From Devosia soli (lineage in GTDB: Bacteria > Pseudomonadota > Alphaproteobacteria > Rhizobiales > Devosiaceae): a stretch of 64,000 nucleotides of DNA. The translations under genes and the position numbers were made by a program. The stretch spans positions 1 to 64,000 of the forward strand of contig NZ_LAJG01000033.1 in NCBI RefSeq assembly GCF_000970455.1, given 5' to 3'. Of this stretch, positions 1 through 9,794 are shown piece by piece. The notes beneath the pieces were generated by a model. It was not told the origin of the DNA. It saw only the letters and a list, made by a program, of their open reading frames with translations, and did no database searches. Numbering within the stretch: position 1 is the first letter of the stretch; every line of letters starts with the position of its first letter.

Positions 1-546
1 CGGCGGGAGGGGCACCACCTGATCAGCCTCGTTTTCGGGGTCGACCAGGAAGGTCGGCTCCTCAAGATCTTCACCTTCACCCGGACCGACCACGTTGGGC
101 GCTCCCGCGCTCTCGGTCAGTTGCAGCGTCCAGTCCGTCCGGTTTTGGGTATCGATTTCAAAGAACCCGGTGCGCTCATAGCCCCGCGCGAGGCAATCCT
201 CAACCCCGAATATTGTGAAGGTTTCGTCGCGCGTGCACATGAAGACCTGGCCATCCCAGGCGCCGCCGCCGATATCGTCGACGGCATAGAGGTAATAGAA
301 GCGCCGGGCGAGGTCGCCCTGATAAAGCGTGCGGCAATCACCGGGCGGAGTTTGCCACCAGCCTTCGCTCATCCAGCCGCGCTCAGCCCTATAGCCGAGG
401 GAAACCGAAACCATGTTTGCCGTTTCGTTGCAGATGCGCAGATCGGCATAGGCCGGGAGAGGTGCGGCAAGGAAAAAACCGCCAGCAAGGAGGGGAATAA
501 GGATCGAGCCGAGGCAGATGCGTTGCACGGGCGCGCCATGAGACAT
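1..546 (-). CDS. DUF1036 family secreted protein (partial, C-terminus beyond window)
   Basis: The minus-strand frame is open from the ATG at 546 to the window edge (182 codons, no stop seen). It begins with a signal peptide: a basic start, a hydrophobic stretch LIPLLAGGFFLAA, then a PAYA|D cleavage site after about residue 34. The mature part shows DUF1036 hallmarks: DLRICNET, an ERGWMSEGWW stretch, and the conserved CTRDETFTIFGVEDC followed by ERTGFFEID. The family is widespread in Rhizobiales, is exported, and has no assigned biochemical role. The tail seen here is acidic and Pro-rich. There is no strong ribosome site before the ATG, but no other start exists in frame. The family call is confident; the function is unknown. 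Confidence 0.85.
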   Translation of the reverse strand, partial: MSHGAPVQRICLGSILIPLLAGGFFLAAPLPAYADLRICNETANMVSVSLGYRAERGWMSEGWWQTPPGDCRTLYQGDLARRFYYLYAVDDIGGGAWDGQVFMCTRDETFTIFGVEDCLARGYERTGFFEIDTQNRTDWTLQLTESAGAPNVVGPGEGEDLEEPTFLVDPENEADQVVPLPP

Positions 547-719
547 TGGGAAACCGCGTTTGTTTGAGCCGATGAGACAAGTGGGGTCAATGGCTAATGA
601 CCCGATTTGACGGAATTGCGGGCATGCAAGTCGCGCTTATTGGGAGAATCGGTGCGTCAAGGGGTTGAACCGCGCGGGGCCTTGGGGTTCAAGACAGCCA
701 GAACAAGAAGAGGTTTACG

Positions 720-980
720 ATGGCCGTCGAAGACAGCGTCGCCCAGGACCAGCTCCGCGCCTTTATCGAGCGCATCGAGCGGATGGAAGAAGAAAAGGCT
801 GCGATTGCAGCCGATATCAAGGAAATCTACGCCGAAGCCAAAGGCAACGGCTTTGACACCAAGATCCTGCGCAAGATCGTTACGATCCGCAAGCAGGATG
901 CCAATGAGCGCATGGAGCAGGAAGCCCTTCTCGAACTCTACATGTCTGCCCTCGGCATGGTCGAAGGCGCTTCCAACTGA
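720..980 (+). CDS. gapR: GapR family nucleoid-associated protein (DUF2312)
   Basis: An 86-residue, highly charged protein of typical family size. It has an N-terminal coiled-coil heptad region ([17 protein letters not shown]) and the family signature [16 protein letters not shown] followed by IRKQD. In Caulobacter, GapR is a DNA clamp that binds overtwisted AT-rich DNA ahead of replication and transcription and stimulates topoisomerases; the same role is inferred here. An AAGAGG ribosome site lies 6 bases before the ATG. The gene stands alone and converges with the next gene, with a strong GC hairpin at 987-1006 just after its stop. Confidence 0.92.
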   Translation: MAVEDSVAQDQLRAFIERIERMEEEKAAIAADIKEIYAEAKGNGFDTKILRKIVTIRKQDANERMEQEALLELYMSALGMVEGASN

Positions 981-986
981 GTTTTG

Positions 987-1006
987 GCCCGGCCCTCAGG
1001 CCGGGC
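987..1006. other. GC-rich perfect hairpin between convergent genes
   Basis: A perfect 8-bp stem (GCCCGGCC / GGCCGGGC) with a CTCA loop sits at the convergent 3' ends of gapR and the small membrane-protein gene, overlapping the last codons of the latter. No run of T follows on either strand, so it is not a classic intrinsic terminator. It may act as a 3'-end barrier. Confidence 0.45.
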
Positions 1007-1601
1007 TCAACGAGGCGGCGGTCAGCTTGACCGAGCGCCAATAGGTGTTGGCGACGCGCTTGCCAGGACTGATGGCATCAGGGTAATCGAGCGCAATATC
1101 GGCAAAGCCATCCTCGTCCAATGCATCGATCGGAACGGGGATGGTGAAGCGCTCGGTCTTGTCGGGCGTCACGGCGATCTCCCGCAATTTCTTGCCATCG
1201 ACGGAAATGACGACGCGCTGCTGGGCTGGGCCCGGCAGCGTGACGCCGGTCAATTCCAGCATCAAAGTGAGGTTTTGCCTCCGACCGATGGCAAGGCGCA
1301 GGCGCGAGGTTTCGCCGATCGAATGCATGCCATCGCCAGCCGGACCGTCCCAGCCGCAAGGACGGGTTTCGCGCGTGTTGTCGCCGCCGGAGCGGAAATC
1401 GAGCTCGGTGCCAAGCGCATAGTCGCCGGTCACAGGCTGGGGCAGACACGTGGTCGTGCGGTCTATGTAATAGGCGCGATAATCGGCCGAGACATTTGGG
1501 TGGAGCGCCTGCCAGAGCACTGCCAGCTCGAAAAGCGCCAGCAGCGCGGCGAGGGCATAGGCGGCAAGTGCGGCCGGGGAGCGTTCAGACAAGCGCAACA
1601 T
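996..1601 (-). CDS. Hypothetical single-span membrane protein, partner of PIG-V-like glycosyltransferase
   Basis: 201 residues. A hydrophobic segment at about residues 9-32 (AAYALAALLALFELAVLW) is followed by a roughly 165-residue soluble domain with several Cys and many beta-type stretches. This fits a membrane-anchored extracytoplasmic domain. I do not recognise a named family. Its ATG (1601) lies 17 bases inside the upstream PIG-V-like gene (stop at 1585), so the two are almost certainly co-translated. The protein may support that glycosyltransferase, for example in acceptor binding, but this rests on gene context only. Confidence 0.7.
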   Translation of the reverse strand: MLRLSERSPAALAAYALAALLALFELAVLWQALHPNVSADYRAYYIDRTTTCLPQPVTGDYALGTELDFRSGGDNTRETRPCGWDGPAGDGMHSIGETSRLRLAIGRRQNLTLMLELTGVTLPGPAQQRVVISVDGKKLREIAVTPDKTERFTIPVPIDALDEDGFADIALDYPDAISPGKRVANTYWRSVKLTAASLSPA

Positions 1602-2736
1602 TGCCTCCGAGCCAGGCGAGGGTGACGAACCAGGCGCTCACCAGAAGCGCGGCAAGACTGATGGCAAAGACAATCCGGTTGCGTCCGAACAGGGTGGCCA
1701 GGGTGATGGTAATCGGCGCCATGGCGGACATGAAGCGCAGCATCGAGGCCAACCCCGCTGCGAGCGGGATGATGATGCCGAGAAAGCAGAAGATCACCGC
1801 AGGCCATTGGCGGCGCCAGGCGAGAATGCCGGTGACGAAAAGGCCCACGACAGCAGCGACCGCCAGGATTTGGGAATTGCTCAGAATTGCGCCATTCGTC
1901 GGCCAGTTGACGAGGCCCTCCCAGAGATAGACCGCAGGATTGGCGACCTGGCGGCCCCAGGCCCGCTGGGTATGGCTGAAGGCCAGTCCGTCCCCGATCC
2001 AATGATTGAGGAAGGCCATATAGGCAAAAAGCCCGAGCGGCGAAATGAAGATGGCAAGGACAAGCTTTGGCTGACCAAAAATGCCACCCACGACGCCGCG
2101 CCATGTTCCGTTAACCTGCCGGTAATCCATGAGCGCCTTGACCCCGATCGAGAGCGAGGAAAAGACGCCGACAATACGCGTTCCGGACAACAGGGCGGCA
2201 GCACCGGCGGCGCCGAGATAGTCCGATTTGGCGAGATAGCGGAAGACCAGCGTCGTCAACAGCACATACATCACCTCGGTGAAAAAGGTGGTGAAATAGA
2301 ATGAGACGGGCCCCGACAGCATGAAGGCGGCATAAAGAGTATAGGCGCGGAGGCTGCGTCCAAGGAGCGGCCAGGCTACGACAACCGCGACATAGGTGAA
2401 GCCGATCGAGAGCAGGCTCGCGAGGACGATGGTGGGCAGAGGAATGATCTTGCCGATCAAGCCCACGAGCATAGGATAGAACGGGAAGAACGCCCAATTT
2501 CCGGCATTGACCCGCGAAGGAATTGGAAAGGGATCGTAACCCGTCTCGGCCATGCGGATGTACCAGCCACAATCCCACCGGCAGAGCGCACCAAAGTAAT
2601 TGGTCCATTCGGTATCGGGCTGGGCATAGCGGAAGGCGAGAAACCGGATCAGCGTGCCGCTGACGATAAAGGCCAACGGCAGAAGCAGGACCCATGCAAT
2701 ATGCTTGTCCTGCCCAGAATCTGTGGTTTGAAACAT
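1585..2736 (-). CDS. PIG-V-like mannosyltransferase, integral membrane (GT-C type)
   Basis: 383 residues, largely hydrophobic with roughly nine membrane spans. Near residues 45-75 it has the pattern GALCRWDCGWYIRMAETGYDP, a Trp-Asp-containing luminal loop like that of PIG-V/GPI mannosyltransferase 2 relatives. It continues with NAGNWAFFPFYPML, which is also typical. GT-C enzymes of this type transfer a sugar from a polyprenyl-phosphate donor on the outer face of the membrane. The gene is divergent from a GT2 polyprenyl-phosphate sugar synthase-like gene at 2891, which could supply such a donor. The acceptor is unknown. Confidence 0.75.
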   Translation of the reverse strand: MFQTTDSGQDKHIAWVLLLPLAFIVSGTLIRFLAFRYAQPDTEWTNYFGALCRWDCGWYIRMAETGYDPFPIPSRVNAGNWAFFPFYPMLVGLIGKIIPLPTIVLASLLSIGFTYVAVVVAWPLLGRSLRAYTLYAAFMLSGPVSFYFTTFFTEVMYVLLTTLVFRYLAKSDYLGAAGAAALLSGTRIVGVFSSLSIGVKALMDYRQVNGTWRGVVGGIFGQPKLVLAIFISPLGLFAYMAFLNHWIGDGLAFSHTQRAWGRQVANPAVYLWEGLVNWPTNGAILSNSQILAVAAVVGLFVTGILAWRRQWPAVIFCFLGIIIPLAAGLASMLRFMSAMAPITITLATLFGRNRIVFAISLAALLVSAWFVTLAWLGGNVALV

Positions 2737-2890
2737 CGCGCCTCCAGCGATGATGAGAATGCGCCAGATTGCATAAAGCTCAAACCATCACATCTGCGCC
2801 CCGCGCAACGCAGCCATGCCATCTATTTGTGCAACTTTCGGTACGCGGCGTGCTTTTACAGAGTTGTCCGCAGACAGAGTTTCTCAACAA

Positions 2891-4054
2891 ATGCCGATTG
2901 GCCCCGTCACCGAAGCCCTCGTCGAACATTCCACCACTTTCCGTCCTCCCCAGCTGGCCGTCATTGTCCCGTCCTATAATGAGCGGGACAATATCGAGCT
3001 GCTTTATGAAAAAGTGGCGCTGGCGCTCGGCTCGACACCTTGGGAAATGATTGTCGTCGATGACGATAGCCCAGACGGTACGGCCGATGTGGTCAATGAA
3101 CTGAGCCGCATCTACGCCAATATCCGATGCCTGCGCCGCTTTGGCAGGCGGGGTCTGGCTTCCGCATGCGTCGAGGGGATGGCCGTTACGTCCGCGCCTT
3201 ATGTCGCCGTGATCGATGCCGACCTGCAGCACGATGAAGCCATTCTGCCACAGATGCTCGCCGAGGCTCTCAATGGGGCCGATCTCGTTGTCGGCTCGCG
3301 TTTCGCCGAAGGTGGTTCGGCTGGAGACGGGCTGAGCCAGACGCGGCTTTCAGGCAGCAATTTTGCCAACAAGCTTGCCGGGATGATTGCCGGGCAGGCT
3401 GTCAGCGACCCGATGAGTGGGTTTTTCCTTATTCGCCGCGAGGCAGCACTGGCGGCGGCCCCCAAGCTTGCAAGCGATGGGTTCAAGATCCTGATCGATC
3501 TGATCGTGACATCGGCCCGCATGGGCAAGCCGCTCAAGATCGCTGAAGTGCCGTACACTTTCCGTCCCCGCCATGCCGGCGAAAGCAAGATGAACCCCCT
3601 GATCGTGATCCAGTATCTCGGTCTTTGGGTTTCAAAGATGACCGGTGGCGCCTTGCCGCCGAGCTTCCTGCTATTCGGTCTTGTCGGCGGCACTGGTGTC
3701 GTCGTCCATCTCGCCGTGCTTGGCGCCACGACAGGGCTGCTGACGGGCAGCACCGGCATGACGCATGAAGCGGTGTTCGTTGCGGCGCAGATCACGGCAA
3801 CACTTGTCGCCATGACTTGGAATTTCTTCCTCAACAACAATCTGACCTATGCCGACCGCAAATTGCGCGGGGCACGGCTCGTAACGGGGCTTTTGAGCTT
3901 CTTTGCGATCTGTGCGCTGGGCGGCATTGCCAATATCTCGGTAGCCAATGCCATTTATCAGTGGGATCATCAGACTTTCATCGCCGGCCTATCGGGCGCG
4001 ATCATGAGTTCGGTCTTCAACTATGCGGTGACCCGGGCCTTTACCTGGAAATAG
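2891..4054 (+). CDS. GT2 dolichol-phosphate mannose synthase-like glycosyltransferase with C-terminal GtrA domain
   Basis: 387 residues from the ATG at 2891. A longer frame reaches an ATG at 2816, but those 25 residues are not glycosyltransferase-like. The N-terminal GT2 domain starts with LAVIVPSYNERDNI and carries the nucleotide/metal motifs DDDSPDGT and DADLQHD. The C-terminal part from about residue 250 is a four-span GtrA-type flippase domain (FLLFGLVGGTGVVVH). The fusion suggests that it charges polyprenyl phosphate with a hexose and helps move the product across the membrane. It is divergent from the PIG-V-like gene, a plausible user of that donor. The start choice is moderately sure. 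Confidence 0.85.
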   Translation: MPIGPVTEALVEHSTTFRPPQLAVIVPSYNERDNIELLYEKVALALGSTPWEMIVVDDDSPDGTADVVNELSRIYANIRCLRRFGRRGLASACVEGMAVTSAPYVAVIDADLQHDEAILPQMLAEALNGADLVVGSRFAEGGSAGDGLSQTRLSGSNFANKLAGMIAGQAVSDPMSGFFLIRREAALAAAPKLASDGFKILIDLIVTSARMGKPLKIAEVPYTFRPRHAGESKMNPLIVIQYLGLWVSKMTGGALPPSFLLFGLVGGTGVVVHLAVLGATTGLLTGSTGMTHEAVFVAAQITATLVAMTWNFFLNNNLTYADRKLRGARLVTGLLSFFAICALGGIANISVANAIYQWDHQTFIAGLSGAIMSSVFNYAVTRAFTWK

Positions 4055-4072
4055 CAAGCGAGAGCCTCAAAC

Positions 4073-4102
4073 AAAAATCCCCGCGCAAGCGGGGATTTTT
4101 TT
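4073..4102. terminator. Bidirectional intrinsic terminator between GT2-GtrA gene and dxs
   Basis: AAAAATCCCCGC-GCAA-GCGGGGATTTTT: a perfect stem flanked by A and T runs, placed between two convergent stops (4054 and 4119). It can terminate transcription in both directions. Confidence 0.9.
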
Positions 4103-4118
4103 ACCTGCCTGACTGATG

Positions 4119-6047
4119 TCAGGCATTCGCGAGAGCCGCCTTCATTGCAGCTTCGTCAAAACCCAGTGTCGTGAGCGCCGTCTGAACGATGCCGGCGCGA
4201 TCAAGGCCTGCTGCTGCATACATGTCGTTCTGGTTGGAATGTTCATCGAACCGATCAGGGATCATCAGCGGCCGGAAGCGGACCTTGCCGTCTAGAAGTC
4301 CATTTGTCGCAAGGAAAGTCGCGACATGGCTGCCGAATCCGCCGAGCCCACCTTCTTCGGTAGTGATGAGCACGTCGTGATCCTGCGCCAGCCGCGCGAT
4401 CAGTTCTTCGTCGAGCGGCTTCATGAAGCGCGCATCGGCAATAGTCGGGTTGAAGCCTAAAGCCGAGAGTTTGTCGGCCGCCGCGAGAACTTCGCCAAGC
4501 CGGGTGCCGTAGGATAGAAGAGCGATGGTATTGCCCTCGCGCAGGAGGCGACCCTTGCCGATCGGCAGGATTTCGCCGCGCGCCGGCATATCGACACCTA
4601 TGCCATCGCCACGTGGATAACGGAAGGTGATCGGGCCGGCGTCATAGGCCGTCGCGGTGGCGACCATGTGGCGAAGCTCCGCCTCGTCAGCGGCGGCCAT
4701 CTGCACGATGCCGGGCACAGCACCGAGATAGGCATTGTCGTAGTTGCCGGCGTGAGTCGGGCCATCGGCGCCGACGAAGCCGGCCCGGTCGATGGCAAAG
4801 CGCACGGGCAGGCCCTGGATGGCAACGTCGTGAATGACCTGGTCGTAAGCACGCTGCAGGAAGGTCGAATAGATGGCGCAGAATGGGCGCATGCCTTCGC
4901 TAGCAAGGCCGGCGGCAAATGTGACCGCGTGCTGTTCGGCGATACCGACGTCGTAAATGCGATCGGGAAAAAGCTCGGCAAATTTATCGAGGCCGGTGCC
5001 CGTCGGCATGGCCGCGGTAACAGCGACGACGCGCGGATCGTTCTGCGCTTCCTGGATCAGCGTCTCGGCAAAAACATTGGTGTAGGAGGGCGCGTTCGAC
5101 GGCGCCTTGGTTTGCGCGCCGGTGATGACGTTGAACTTGGAAACGCCGTGATACTTGTCCGCCGAATTTTCGGCAGGTGCGTAGCCCTTGCCCTTCTTGG
5201 TGACGACGTGGATCAGGACGGGGCCCTTCTCCATTTCGCGGACATTATCGAGCACCGGCAGGAGATGGTCGAGATTGTGACCGTCGATCGGCCCGACATA
5301 ATAGAAGCCCAACTCTTCAAAGAGCGTGCCGCCCGTAAAGAAGGCGCGGGCGAATTCTTCGGTCTTGCGCGCAGGTTCGTGGAGCGGCTTGGGCAGCTTG
5401 CTGACCAGCGACTTGGCGGCGTCGCGCGTGCCGCGATAGACCGGGCTCGAGACGAGCTGGGCGAGATAGGCACGAAGAGCGCCCGTCGGCGGGGCGATCG
5501 ACATGTCGTTGTCGTTGAGGATGACGACGAGCCGCGCATCCATGTCGCCGGCATTGTTCATCGCTTCATAAGCCATGCCCGCCGACATGGCGCCATCGCC
5601 GATGACGGCAATGACATTGCGCTGAATTCCCAGATGCTCGCTGGCGACCGCCATGCCGAGACCAGCCGAGATCGAGGTCGACGAGTGGCCGGCGCCAAAC
5701 GGATCGTATTCGCTTTCGGCGCGGCGCGTGAAGCCGGAGAGCCCATCCTTCTGACGCAGCGTGCGGATGCGGTCGCGGCGCCCGGTCAGGATTTTGTGCG
5801 GATAGGCCTGATGGCCGACGTCCCAGATGATGCGGTCATGCGGGGTATCGAAAGCGGCGTGCAGCGCGACAGTGAGTTCGACGACGCCGAGGCCTGCACC
5901 GAGATGGCCACCTGTGACCGAAACCGCATCGATCATTTCGAGACGCAGTTCGTCAGCCAGCTGGCGGAGGTTTTCGCGTGGCATGGCACGCAGATCGGCA
6001 GGAGTCTTGACCGTGTCGAGCAACGGGGTGTGCAGCTTTTCGGCCAA
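4119..6047 (-). CDS. dxs: 1-deoxy-D-xylulose-5-phosphate synthase
   Basis: 642 residues, the full family length. DXS condenses pyruvate and glyceraldehyde 3-phosphate with thiamine diphosphate in the first step of the MEP isoprenoid pathway. Visible features are the TPP-binding GDGAMSAG at residues 150-157, the substrate-region [24 protein letters not shown], and the transketolase pyrimidine-domain stretch [17 protein letters not shown]. The frame opens with TTG at 6047, 6 bases after GGGAG; an upstream in-frame stop excludes a longer form, and the next Met is residue 22. A TTG start is unusual for such an enzyme and may lower expression. It supplies isoprenoid precursors such as the polyprenyl carriers used by the neighbouring glycosyltransferases. 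Confidence 0.97.
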   Translation of the reverse strand: MAEKLHTPLLDTVKTPADLRAMPRENLRQLADELRLEMIDAVSVTGGHLGAGLGVVELTVALHAAFDTPHDRIIWDVGHQAYPHKILTGRRDRIRTLRQKDGLSGFTRRAESEYDPFGAGHSSTSISAGLGMAVASEHLGIQRNVIAVIGDGAMSAGMAYEAMNNAGDMDARLVVILNDNDMSIAPPTGALRAYLAQLVSSPVYRGTRDAAKSLVSKLPKPLHEPARKTEEFARAFFTGGTLFEELGFYYVGPIDGHNLDHLLPVLDNVREMEKGPVLIHVVTKKGKGYAPAENSADKYHGVSKFNVITGAQTKAPSNAPSYTNVFAETLIQEAQNDPRVVAVTAAMPTGTGLDKFAELFPDRIYDVGIAEQHAVTFAAGLASEGMRPFCAIYSTFLQRAYDQVIHDVAIQGLPVRFAIDRAGFVGADGPTHAGNYDNAYLGAVPGIVQMAAADEAELRHMVATATAYDAGPITFRYPRGDGIGVDMPARGEILPIGKGRLLREGNTIALLSYGTRLGEVLAAADKLSALGFNPTIADARFMKPLDEELIARLAQDHDVLITTEEGGLGGFGSHVATFLATNGLLDGKVRFRPLMIPDRFDEHSNQNDMYAAAGLDRAGIVQTALTTLGFDEAAMKAALANA

Positions 6048-6190
6048 GCGGGGCTCCCATCAGGATGCAATAGCTATCTGTGTTTAGGCCCGCGGTAAGG
6101 CCAATGCAAGAACTGGCGCATCACGGGTCTAATCACTTCGAACGTGCAGATTGCTGAAAAGTGGCACCAATTCATGGCACCAATCGGCAA

Positions 6191-7894
6191 TTATTTCGCT
6201 GGCAAGGCGAACCGGGCAGTTCCGGGCATGGTCGTGTCGTCGCCGACGCCCATGACGATGACGTGCTGGCCCATTTCCGGGGTGGGATCGAAGTCCGCTT
6301 CATCCCGATCGAAGATCACGGCGAAATGGTTGGAGCTCAGGCTTGCCGGGGCTGCGAACACATCGACGACGTGTTCGAAATCGGGCGCGACGAGGTCGGG
6401 CTTGCGAAGGCCGTCGACCGCAACCGGCTTAGATACGTGCGTCGTCAGGGCGGCGACGAGGTCTTGCTGCTGGGCATCGGTGGCCGCAGAGAACGTGCCC
6501 GAGAAGAGGTTGGCCATCTCGCCGTCCGTGGCCGGCAGGCCCGAAAGTTCTGTCGGCATCGGGGTTCCGATTGACGCAAGAACCGGCAAGCGGTTGGTGG
6601 GCGCGGGCGGAATTGCCCCAGTGATGCTTGGCGTCAGCGATGCGGTGACCGCAGGGCCCAGAGCAGGCTGGGCTGCGCCAGGCGTCGAAGCAACAGGCGC
6701 ATAGGCGGTGAGCGTTGTCTGCTCCGCCTCCGTTGGGCGAGCGGGCAGCGGGGTCGGGATATCGGTCAGGGCTGCCAACGCCGTCACGGCGTCGCCGGCA
6801 GGGAGGGCTGCGGCCGTGGCGACACGCAACGCCTCGGACTTTATCGCCGGAATGGGAATGTCCTTAGGCGTTGCCATTTCAGCAGGATCAAGCGGAGCGC
6901 TGCCCGTGGTCGAGAAGGGCAGGAAACTGGGCGTGGCGGGCACCGGCGCGACGGGCGCGGCGTCGGGCGAAGGCTCGACAGCGGCGGCGGCAAGCAGGCT
7001 TGCAGGGCGGGGTGCAGGGATCGGGGCGCTTTGCGGCGTCGCCATTTCCGGCGCGACGGAAGCGAGCTGGATGGGCGCTGGAGCTGCAGCTGGAGCGGGC
7101 GTCGCCGGGGTTTGCTTGCCGCCGAAGATCACGTCCATCAGCGTCTTGCCGCCACCGCCGCTATCAGCGACCATGGTGCCCGAGGAACTGCCATTGCAGG
7201 GATAGGCGTGGCAGCGCTTCCACTCGGCAAGGGCGACGTTATAGCCTTGCTGGGACAATGGCTTGCCGTCCGTTGGCAAGTGCATGGTCTTGCCGTCGGG
7301 GAAGAGCTCCTCGAGCTGGGCGCGGGTCATGCGCGGCCAGGCGCGGACGGAGCCTACGTCGAGATGGACGAAGGGGCTGCCCGAAGTGGGGTAATAGCCG
7401 ACGCCGCCGACCTGCTTGCTCATGGCGACGGCGCGCAATTTGGCGAGGGGGACACCGGGGATAAAGAAATCCATCGCGGTGCCGCGCATATGCTGGGAAT
7501 TGTCTGCCACGCCTGAAGAATTTGCCGCCAGCATGGCGTTGGTCTTGGGCGAGCGATAGGCGGATACAATATTGATCGGCTGGGTGGCGCCAACCTGCTG
7601 GTAAACTTCCCAGACAAGGTCGAAAAGGCGCGGGTCCATCTTGGTGGGTTCGTTGCGGCGCCAATCGCGCAGGAAATAGTTCAGTTCGTTGAGGCCGGAC
7701 TGGACGTACTTGCCATCGCGCTTGAAGACGATGCGGGCGGTTTCCTTGGTGTGGGTATAATAGAGATAGAGGGCCCGCTCGGTCGCAGCCATGGCTGGCT
7801 GCGCGACATAAGCGCCAAGAAAACAAATACTTGCTAGCGCTGCTGCGACAAAATGCAATAAGCGGCTACGCTTTGAAATGGAAGTCCCCGTCAC
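6191..7894 (-). CDS. DUF882 / peptidase M15-like exported protein with long Ala/Pro tail
   Basis: 567 residues. A basic N-terminus and hydrophobic segment (residues 12-33) give a signal peptide or anchor. The M15-type zinc site is present: SQHMRGTAMD (His135, Asp142) and SPFVHLDVG (His177, Asp179), matching the HxxGxAxD and HxD pattern of D,D-/L,D-carboxypeptidases of the YcbK group. From about residue 250 the chain is a long low-complexity Pro/Ala/Thr region likely to span the periplasm. Probable role: trimming peptidoglycan peptides. An L,D-transpeptidase gene lies just upstream on the same strand (196 bases apart), which supports a cell-wall function. Confidence 0.85.
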   Translation of the reverse strand: MTGTSISKRSRLLHFVAAALASICFLGAYVAQPAMAATERALYLYYTHTKETARIVFKRDGKYVQSGLNELNYFLRDWRRNEPTKMDPRLFDLVWEVYQQVGATQPINIVSAYRSPKTNAMLAANSSGVADNSQHMRGTAMDFFIPGVPLAKLRAVAMSKQVGGVGYYPTSGSPFVHLDVGSVRAWPRMTRAQLEELFPDGKTMHLPTDGKPLSQQGYNVALAEWKRCHAYPCNGSSSGTMVADSGGGGKTLMDVIFGGKQTPATPAPAAAPAPIQLASVAPEMATPQSAPIPAPRPASLLAAAAVEPSPDAAPVAPVPATPSFLPFSTTGSAPLDPAEMATPKDIPIPAIKSEALRVATAAALPAGDAVTALAALTDIPTPLPARPTEAEQTTLTAYAPVASTPGAAQPALGPAVTASLTPSITGAIPPAPTNRLPVLASIGTPMPTELSGLPATDGEMANLFSGTFSAATDAQQQDLVAALTTHVSKPVAVDGLRKPDLVAPDFEHVVDVFAAPASLSSNHFAVIFDRDEADFDPTPEMGQHVIVMGVGDDTTMPGTARFALPAK

Positions 7895-7932
7895 GCCAAA
7901 CTCTGCCCGGTTTCATGCCAGTATCGTTGGAC

Positions 7933-7969
7933 GTTAGCGCGAAAATCGTTCGGATTTATTAACGCTAAC
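7933..7969. promoter_or_regulatory. Inverted repeat GTTAGCG...CGCTAAC upstream of the DUF882 gene
   Basis: A 7-bp inverted repeat (7933-7939 and 7963-7969) spaced by 23 bases lies 39-75 bases before the DUF882 start. Related half-sites GTTAGC and GTTAAC recur near 8046-8062. It could be an operator or chance; no regulator is known for it. Confidence 0.25.
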
Positions 7970-8090
7970 CAGGTGTGAACCAGCCTCGACGGCCCCCTCA
8001 CGCCCTCGTTATTAAGGGCAAAAGCGGGCACAACCAAGGCGAAAGTGTTAGCAACACGTTAACGGTGAGGCGGCGGGAGCGGCCAATCGG

Positions 8091-9794
8091 TTACGGCGAG
8101 AGCTCTTCGGGCACGTTTTCGGCCTCGGCGATGATCTGCGGCACGCCGGTCGAGGATGCGAGACCCATGGCCTTGATCAGCTTTTCATTGTGGCCATAGA
8201 CGTCGCCAAAGGAGCGGATGCTGCCATCGGGTTCGACGCGCAGGGTAAAATAGGCGAGGTGGACCGGGATCTGCTTTTCCGGGTTCACCCAGCGCTCGTT
8301 GGGCCCGAACATGGCTTCGAGCGAGGTGCGCGAAATGTTGGCCTCGTTGGCCATCAGTGCGTCAGCAAATTCCATCGGGTTTTCGACGCGGACGCAGCCG
8401 TGGCTGAAGGCGCGAGCCGAGCGCGCGAAGAGCGACTTGGACGGGGTATCGTGGAGATAGACGTCGTGCTTGTTGGGGAAGAGGAACTTGATCTGGCCGA
8501 GGGCATTGCTGGCGCCCGGACGCTGGCGGACCTTGAAGGGGAAATATGAGGTCGAGACCTGCGACCAGTCCACCTGCCAGGGACTGACCGGGCTGCCATT
8601 ATAGAGCAGGTCCATATTGTGGCTGTCGGTATAGCCCGGATTGCGCAAGACGGCCGGGGCGATCTCGCCCTTGATGATCGACGAGGGCACGTTCCAATAT
8701 GGATTGACCACGATGTGGCGGATATTGTCCGAAAAAATCGGGGTCTGGTTCTTGACCGTGCCGGTAACGACCCGGGTCGTATATTCGGGCTTGCCGTCGC
8801 GCTCGATCCAGAGCCGGAATTCGGGGATATTGACGAAGACGTGGAACTGCCCGAGGTCCGAAGGCATCCAGCGCCAGCGTTCCATATTGGCAATGATGTC
8901 TTCGCGGCGTGTGGCATTGCCGCCATTGAAGGCAGCAATGGTTGCCGGCCCAATGATGCCATCGACTTCAAGGCCCAGGCTTTCCTGGAAGGTTTCGACG
9001 GCGGTAACGAGATCGGTGTCATAAAGCGTTGAGGTCGTGTCGGCGACTTCGAGGCGCGCGCGAATCAGGGGGACGCGCGGATCTTCGCCACCGGGGCGCA
9101 GGACTGGACCATCCCCGATCGGGGTCGGGCGCGCGGTGTTGGCGGCCTTGAAATTGGCGAGAGCTGCCTTGAGCGCCAGAAATTCTGGATGCTTGGGTTC
9201 GAGTTCGGCCAGGATCGGGGCCGGATCGTCGCTCTTGGCGAGGCGTTCGAGAAGTCCTGCCTGATCGATCGGTTTCGGCTGAATATCGAGAAGTTCGCTG
9301 ACCGACTGCGGCTTGATGCGGCCATTGTGAAGATGGTTGGCGTAGCGCAGCACGGAGCCCGAAAATGCTGTTTCGAGCGCCGCGAGAGCTGCCGGATCGC
9401 CGCCCCTGGCACGTGCGAGATCGATATCGGGCGTCAGATAATCGTTGGGACGCAGGCCTTCGGTTTCGGCCGCCTTGAACAGGGAAATGATCTTTTCGGC
9501 CGACGGCGAGAAAGTCACCGCGCCATTGGCAGCGGTCGTGATCCAGATCGGCTCGAAATGGCGTTCGCCATAAAGGAAATAGAGCTTTTGCGCTTCGGAA
9601 TAAGCCTGGCTATCGCGCGTCGCGCCATAATAGGCCTGCGACAGACCATCCTTGATGATGCGGGCGAGAGGGGTCAGCGGGGGCGCGATGACGACGGCGG
9701 TCGGCTCGATGCTCGCCACATCCTGGGCCAGGACCGGGGCTGCAATCCCGGCAGCCAGAACCAGGGCAACCAGACTAACCGCAACCTTCTTCAT
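8091..9794 (-). CDS. YcbB/LdtD-type L,D-transpeptidase
   Basis: 567 residues from the ATG at 9794, chosen for the AAAGGAG ribosome site 7 bases upstream and an immediate signal peptide (MKKVAVSLVALVLAAG...VLAQ, about 24 residues). Upstream in-frame codons to 9980 are not signal-like. Domains: an N-terminal scaffold region, a peptidoglycan-binding repeat at about 240-290 (AVETFQESLGLEVDGIIGPAT), and a YkuD catalytic domain at about 315-490 with the signature HDVYLHDT...SHGCVRV, nucleophile Cys467. It forms 3-3 cross-links in peptidoglycan or attaches proteins to it in the periplasm. It is followed by the DUF882 gene. Confidence 0.92.
   Translation of the reverse strand: MKKVAVSLVALVLAAGIAAPVLAQDVASIEPTAVVIAPPLTPLARIIKDGLSQAYYGATRDSQAYSEAQKLYFLYGERHFEPIWITTAANGAVTFSPSAEKIISLFKAAETEGLRPNDYLTPDIDLARARGGDPAALAALETAFSGSVLRYANHLHNGRIKPQSVSELLDIQPKPIDQAGLLERLAKSDDPAPILAELEPKHPEFLALKAALANFKAANTARPTPIGDGPVLRPGGEDPRVPLIRARLEVADTTSTLYDTDLVTAVETFQESLGLEVDGIIGPATIAAFNGGNATRREDIIANMERWRWMPSDLGQFHVFVNIPEFRLWIERDGKPEYTTRVVTGTVKNQTPIFSDNIRHIVVNPYWNVPSSIIKGEIAPAVLRNPGYTDSHNMDLLYNGSPVSPWQVDWSQVSTSYFPFKVRQRPGASNALGQIKFLFPNKHDVYLHDTPSKSLFARSARAFSHGCVRVENPMEFADALMANEANISRTSLEAMFGPNERWVNPEKQIPVHLAYFTLRVEPDGSIRSFGDVYGHNEKLIKAMGLASSTGVPQIIAEAENVPEELSP

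Noticed and set aside
987..1006. GC hairpin as an intrinsic terminator of gapR
   Set aside because: No T-run on either strand; kept only as a hairpin.
4668..6098. 476-codon plus-strand open frame across dxs
   Set aside because: It is antisense to a clear, full-length dxs gene and has no recognisable domain or ribosome site; high G+C makes long antisense frames common here.
6163..6186. GGCACCAAT direct repeat as an iteron or mobile-element end
   Set aside because: Only two short copies, no transposase or other element features nearby.
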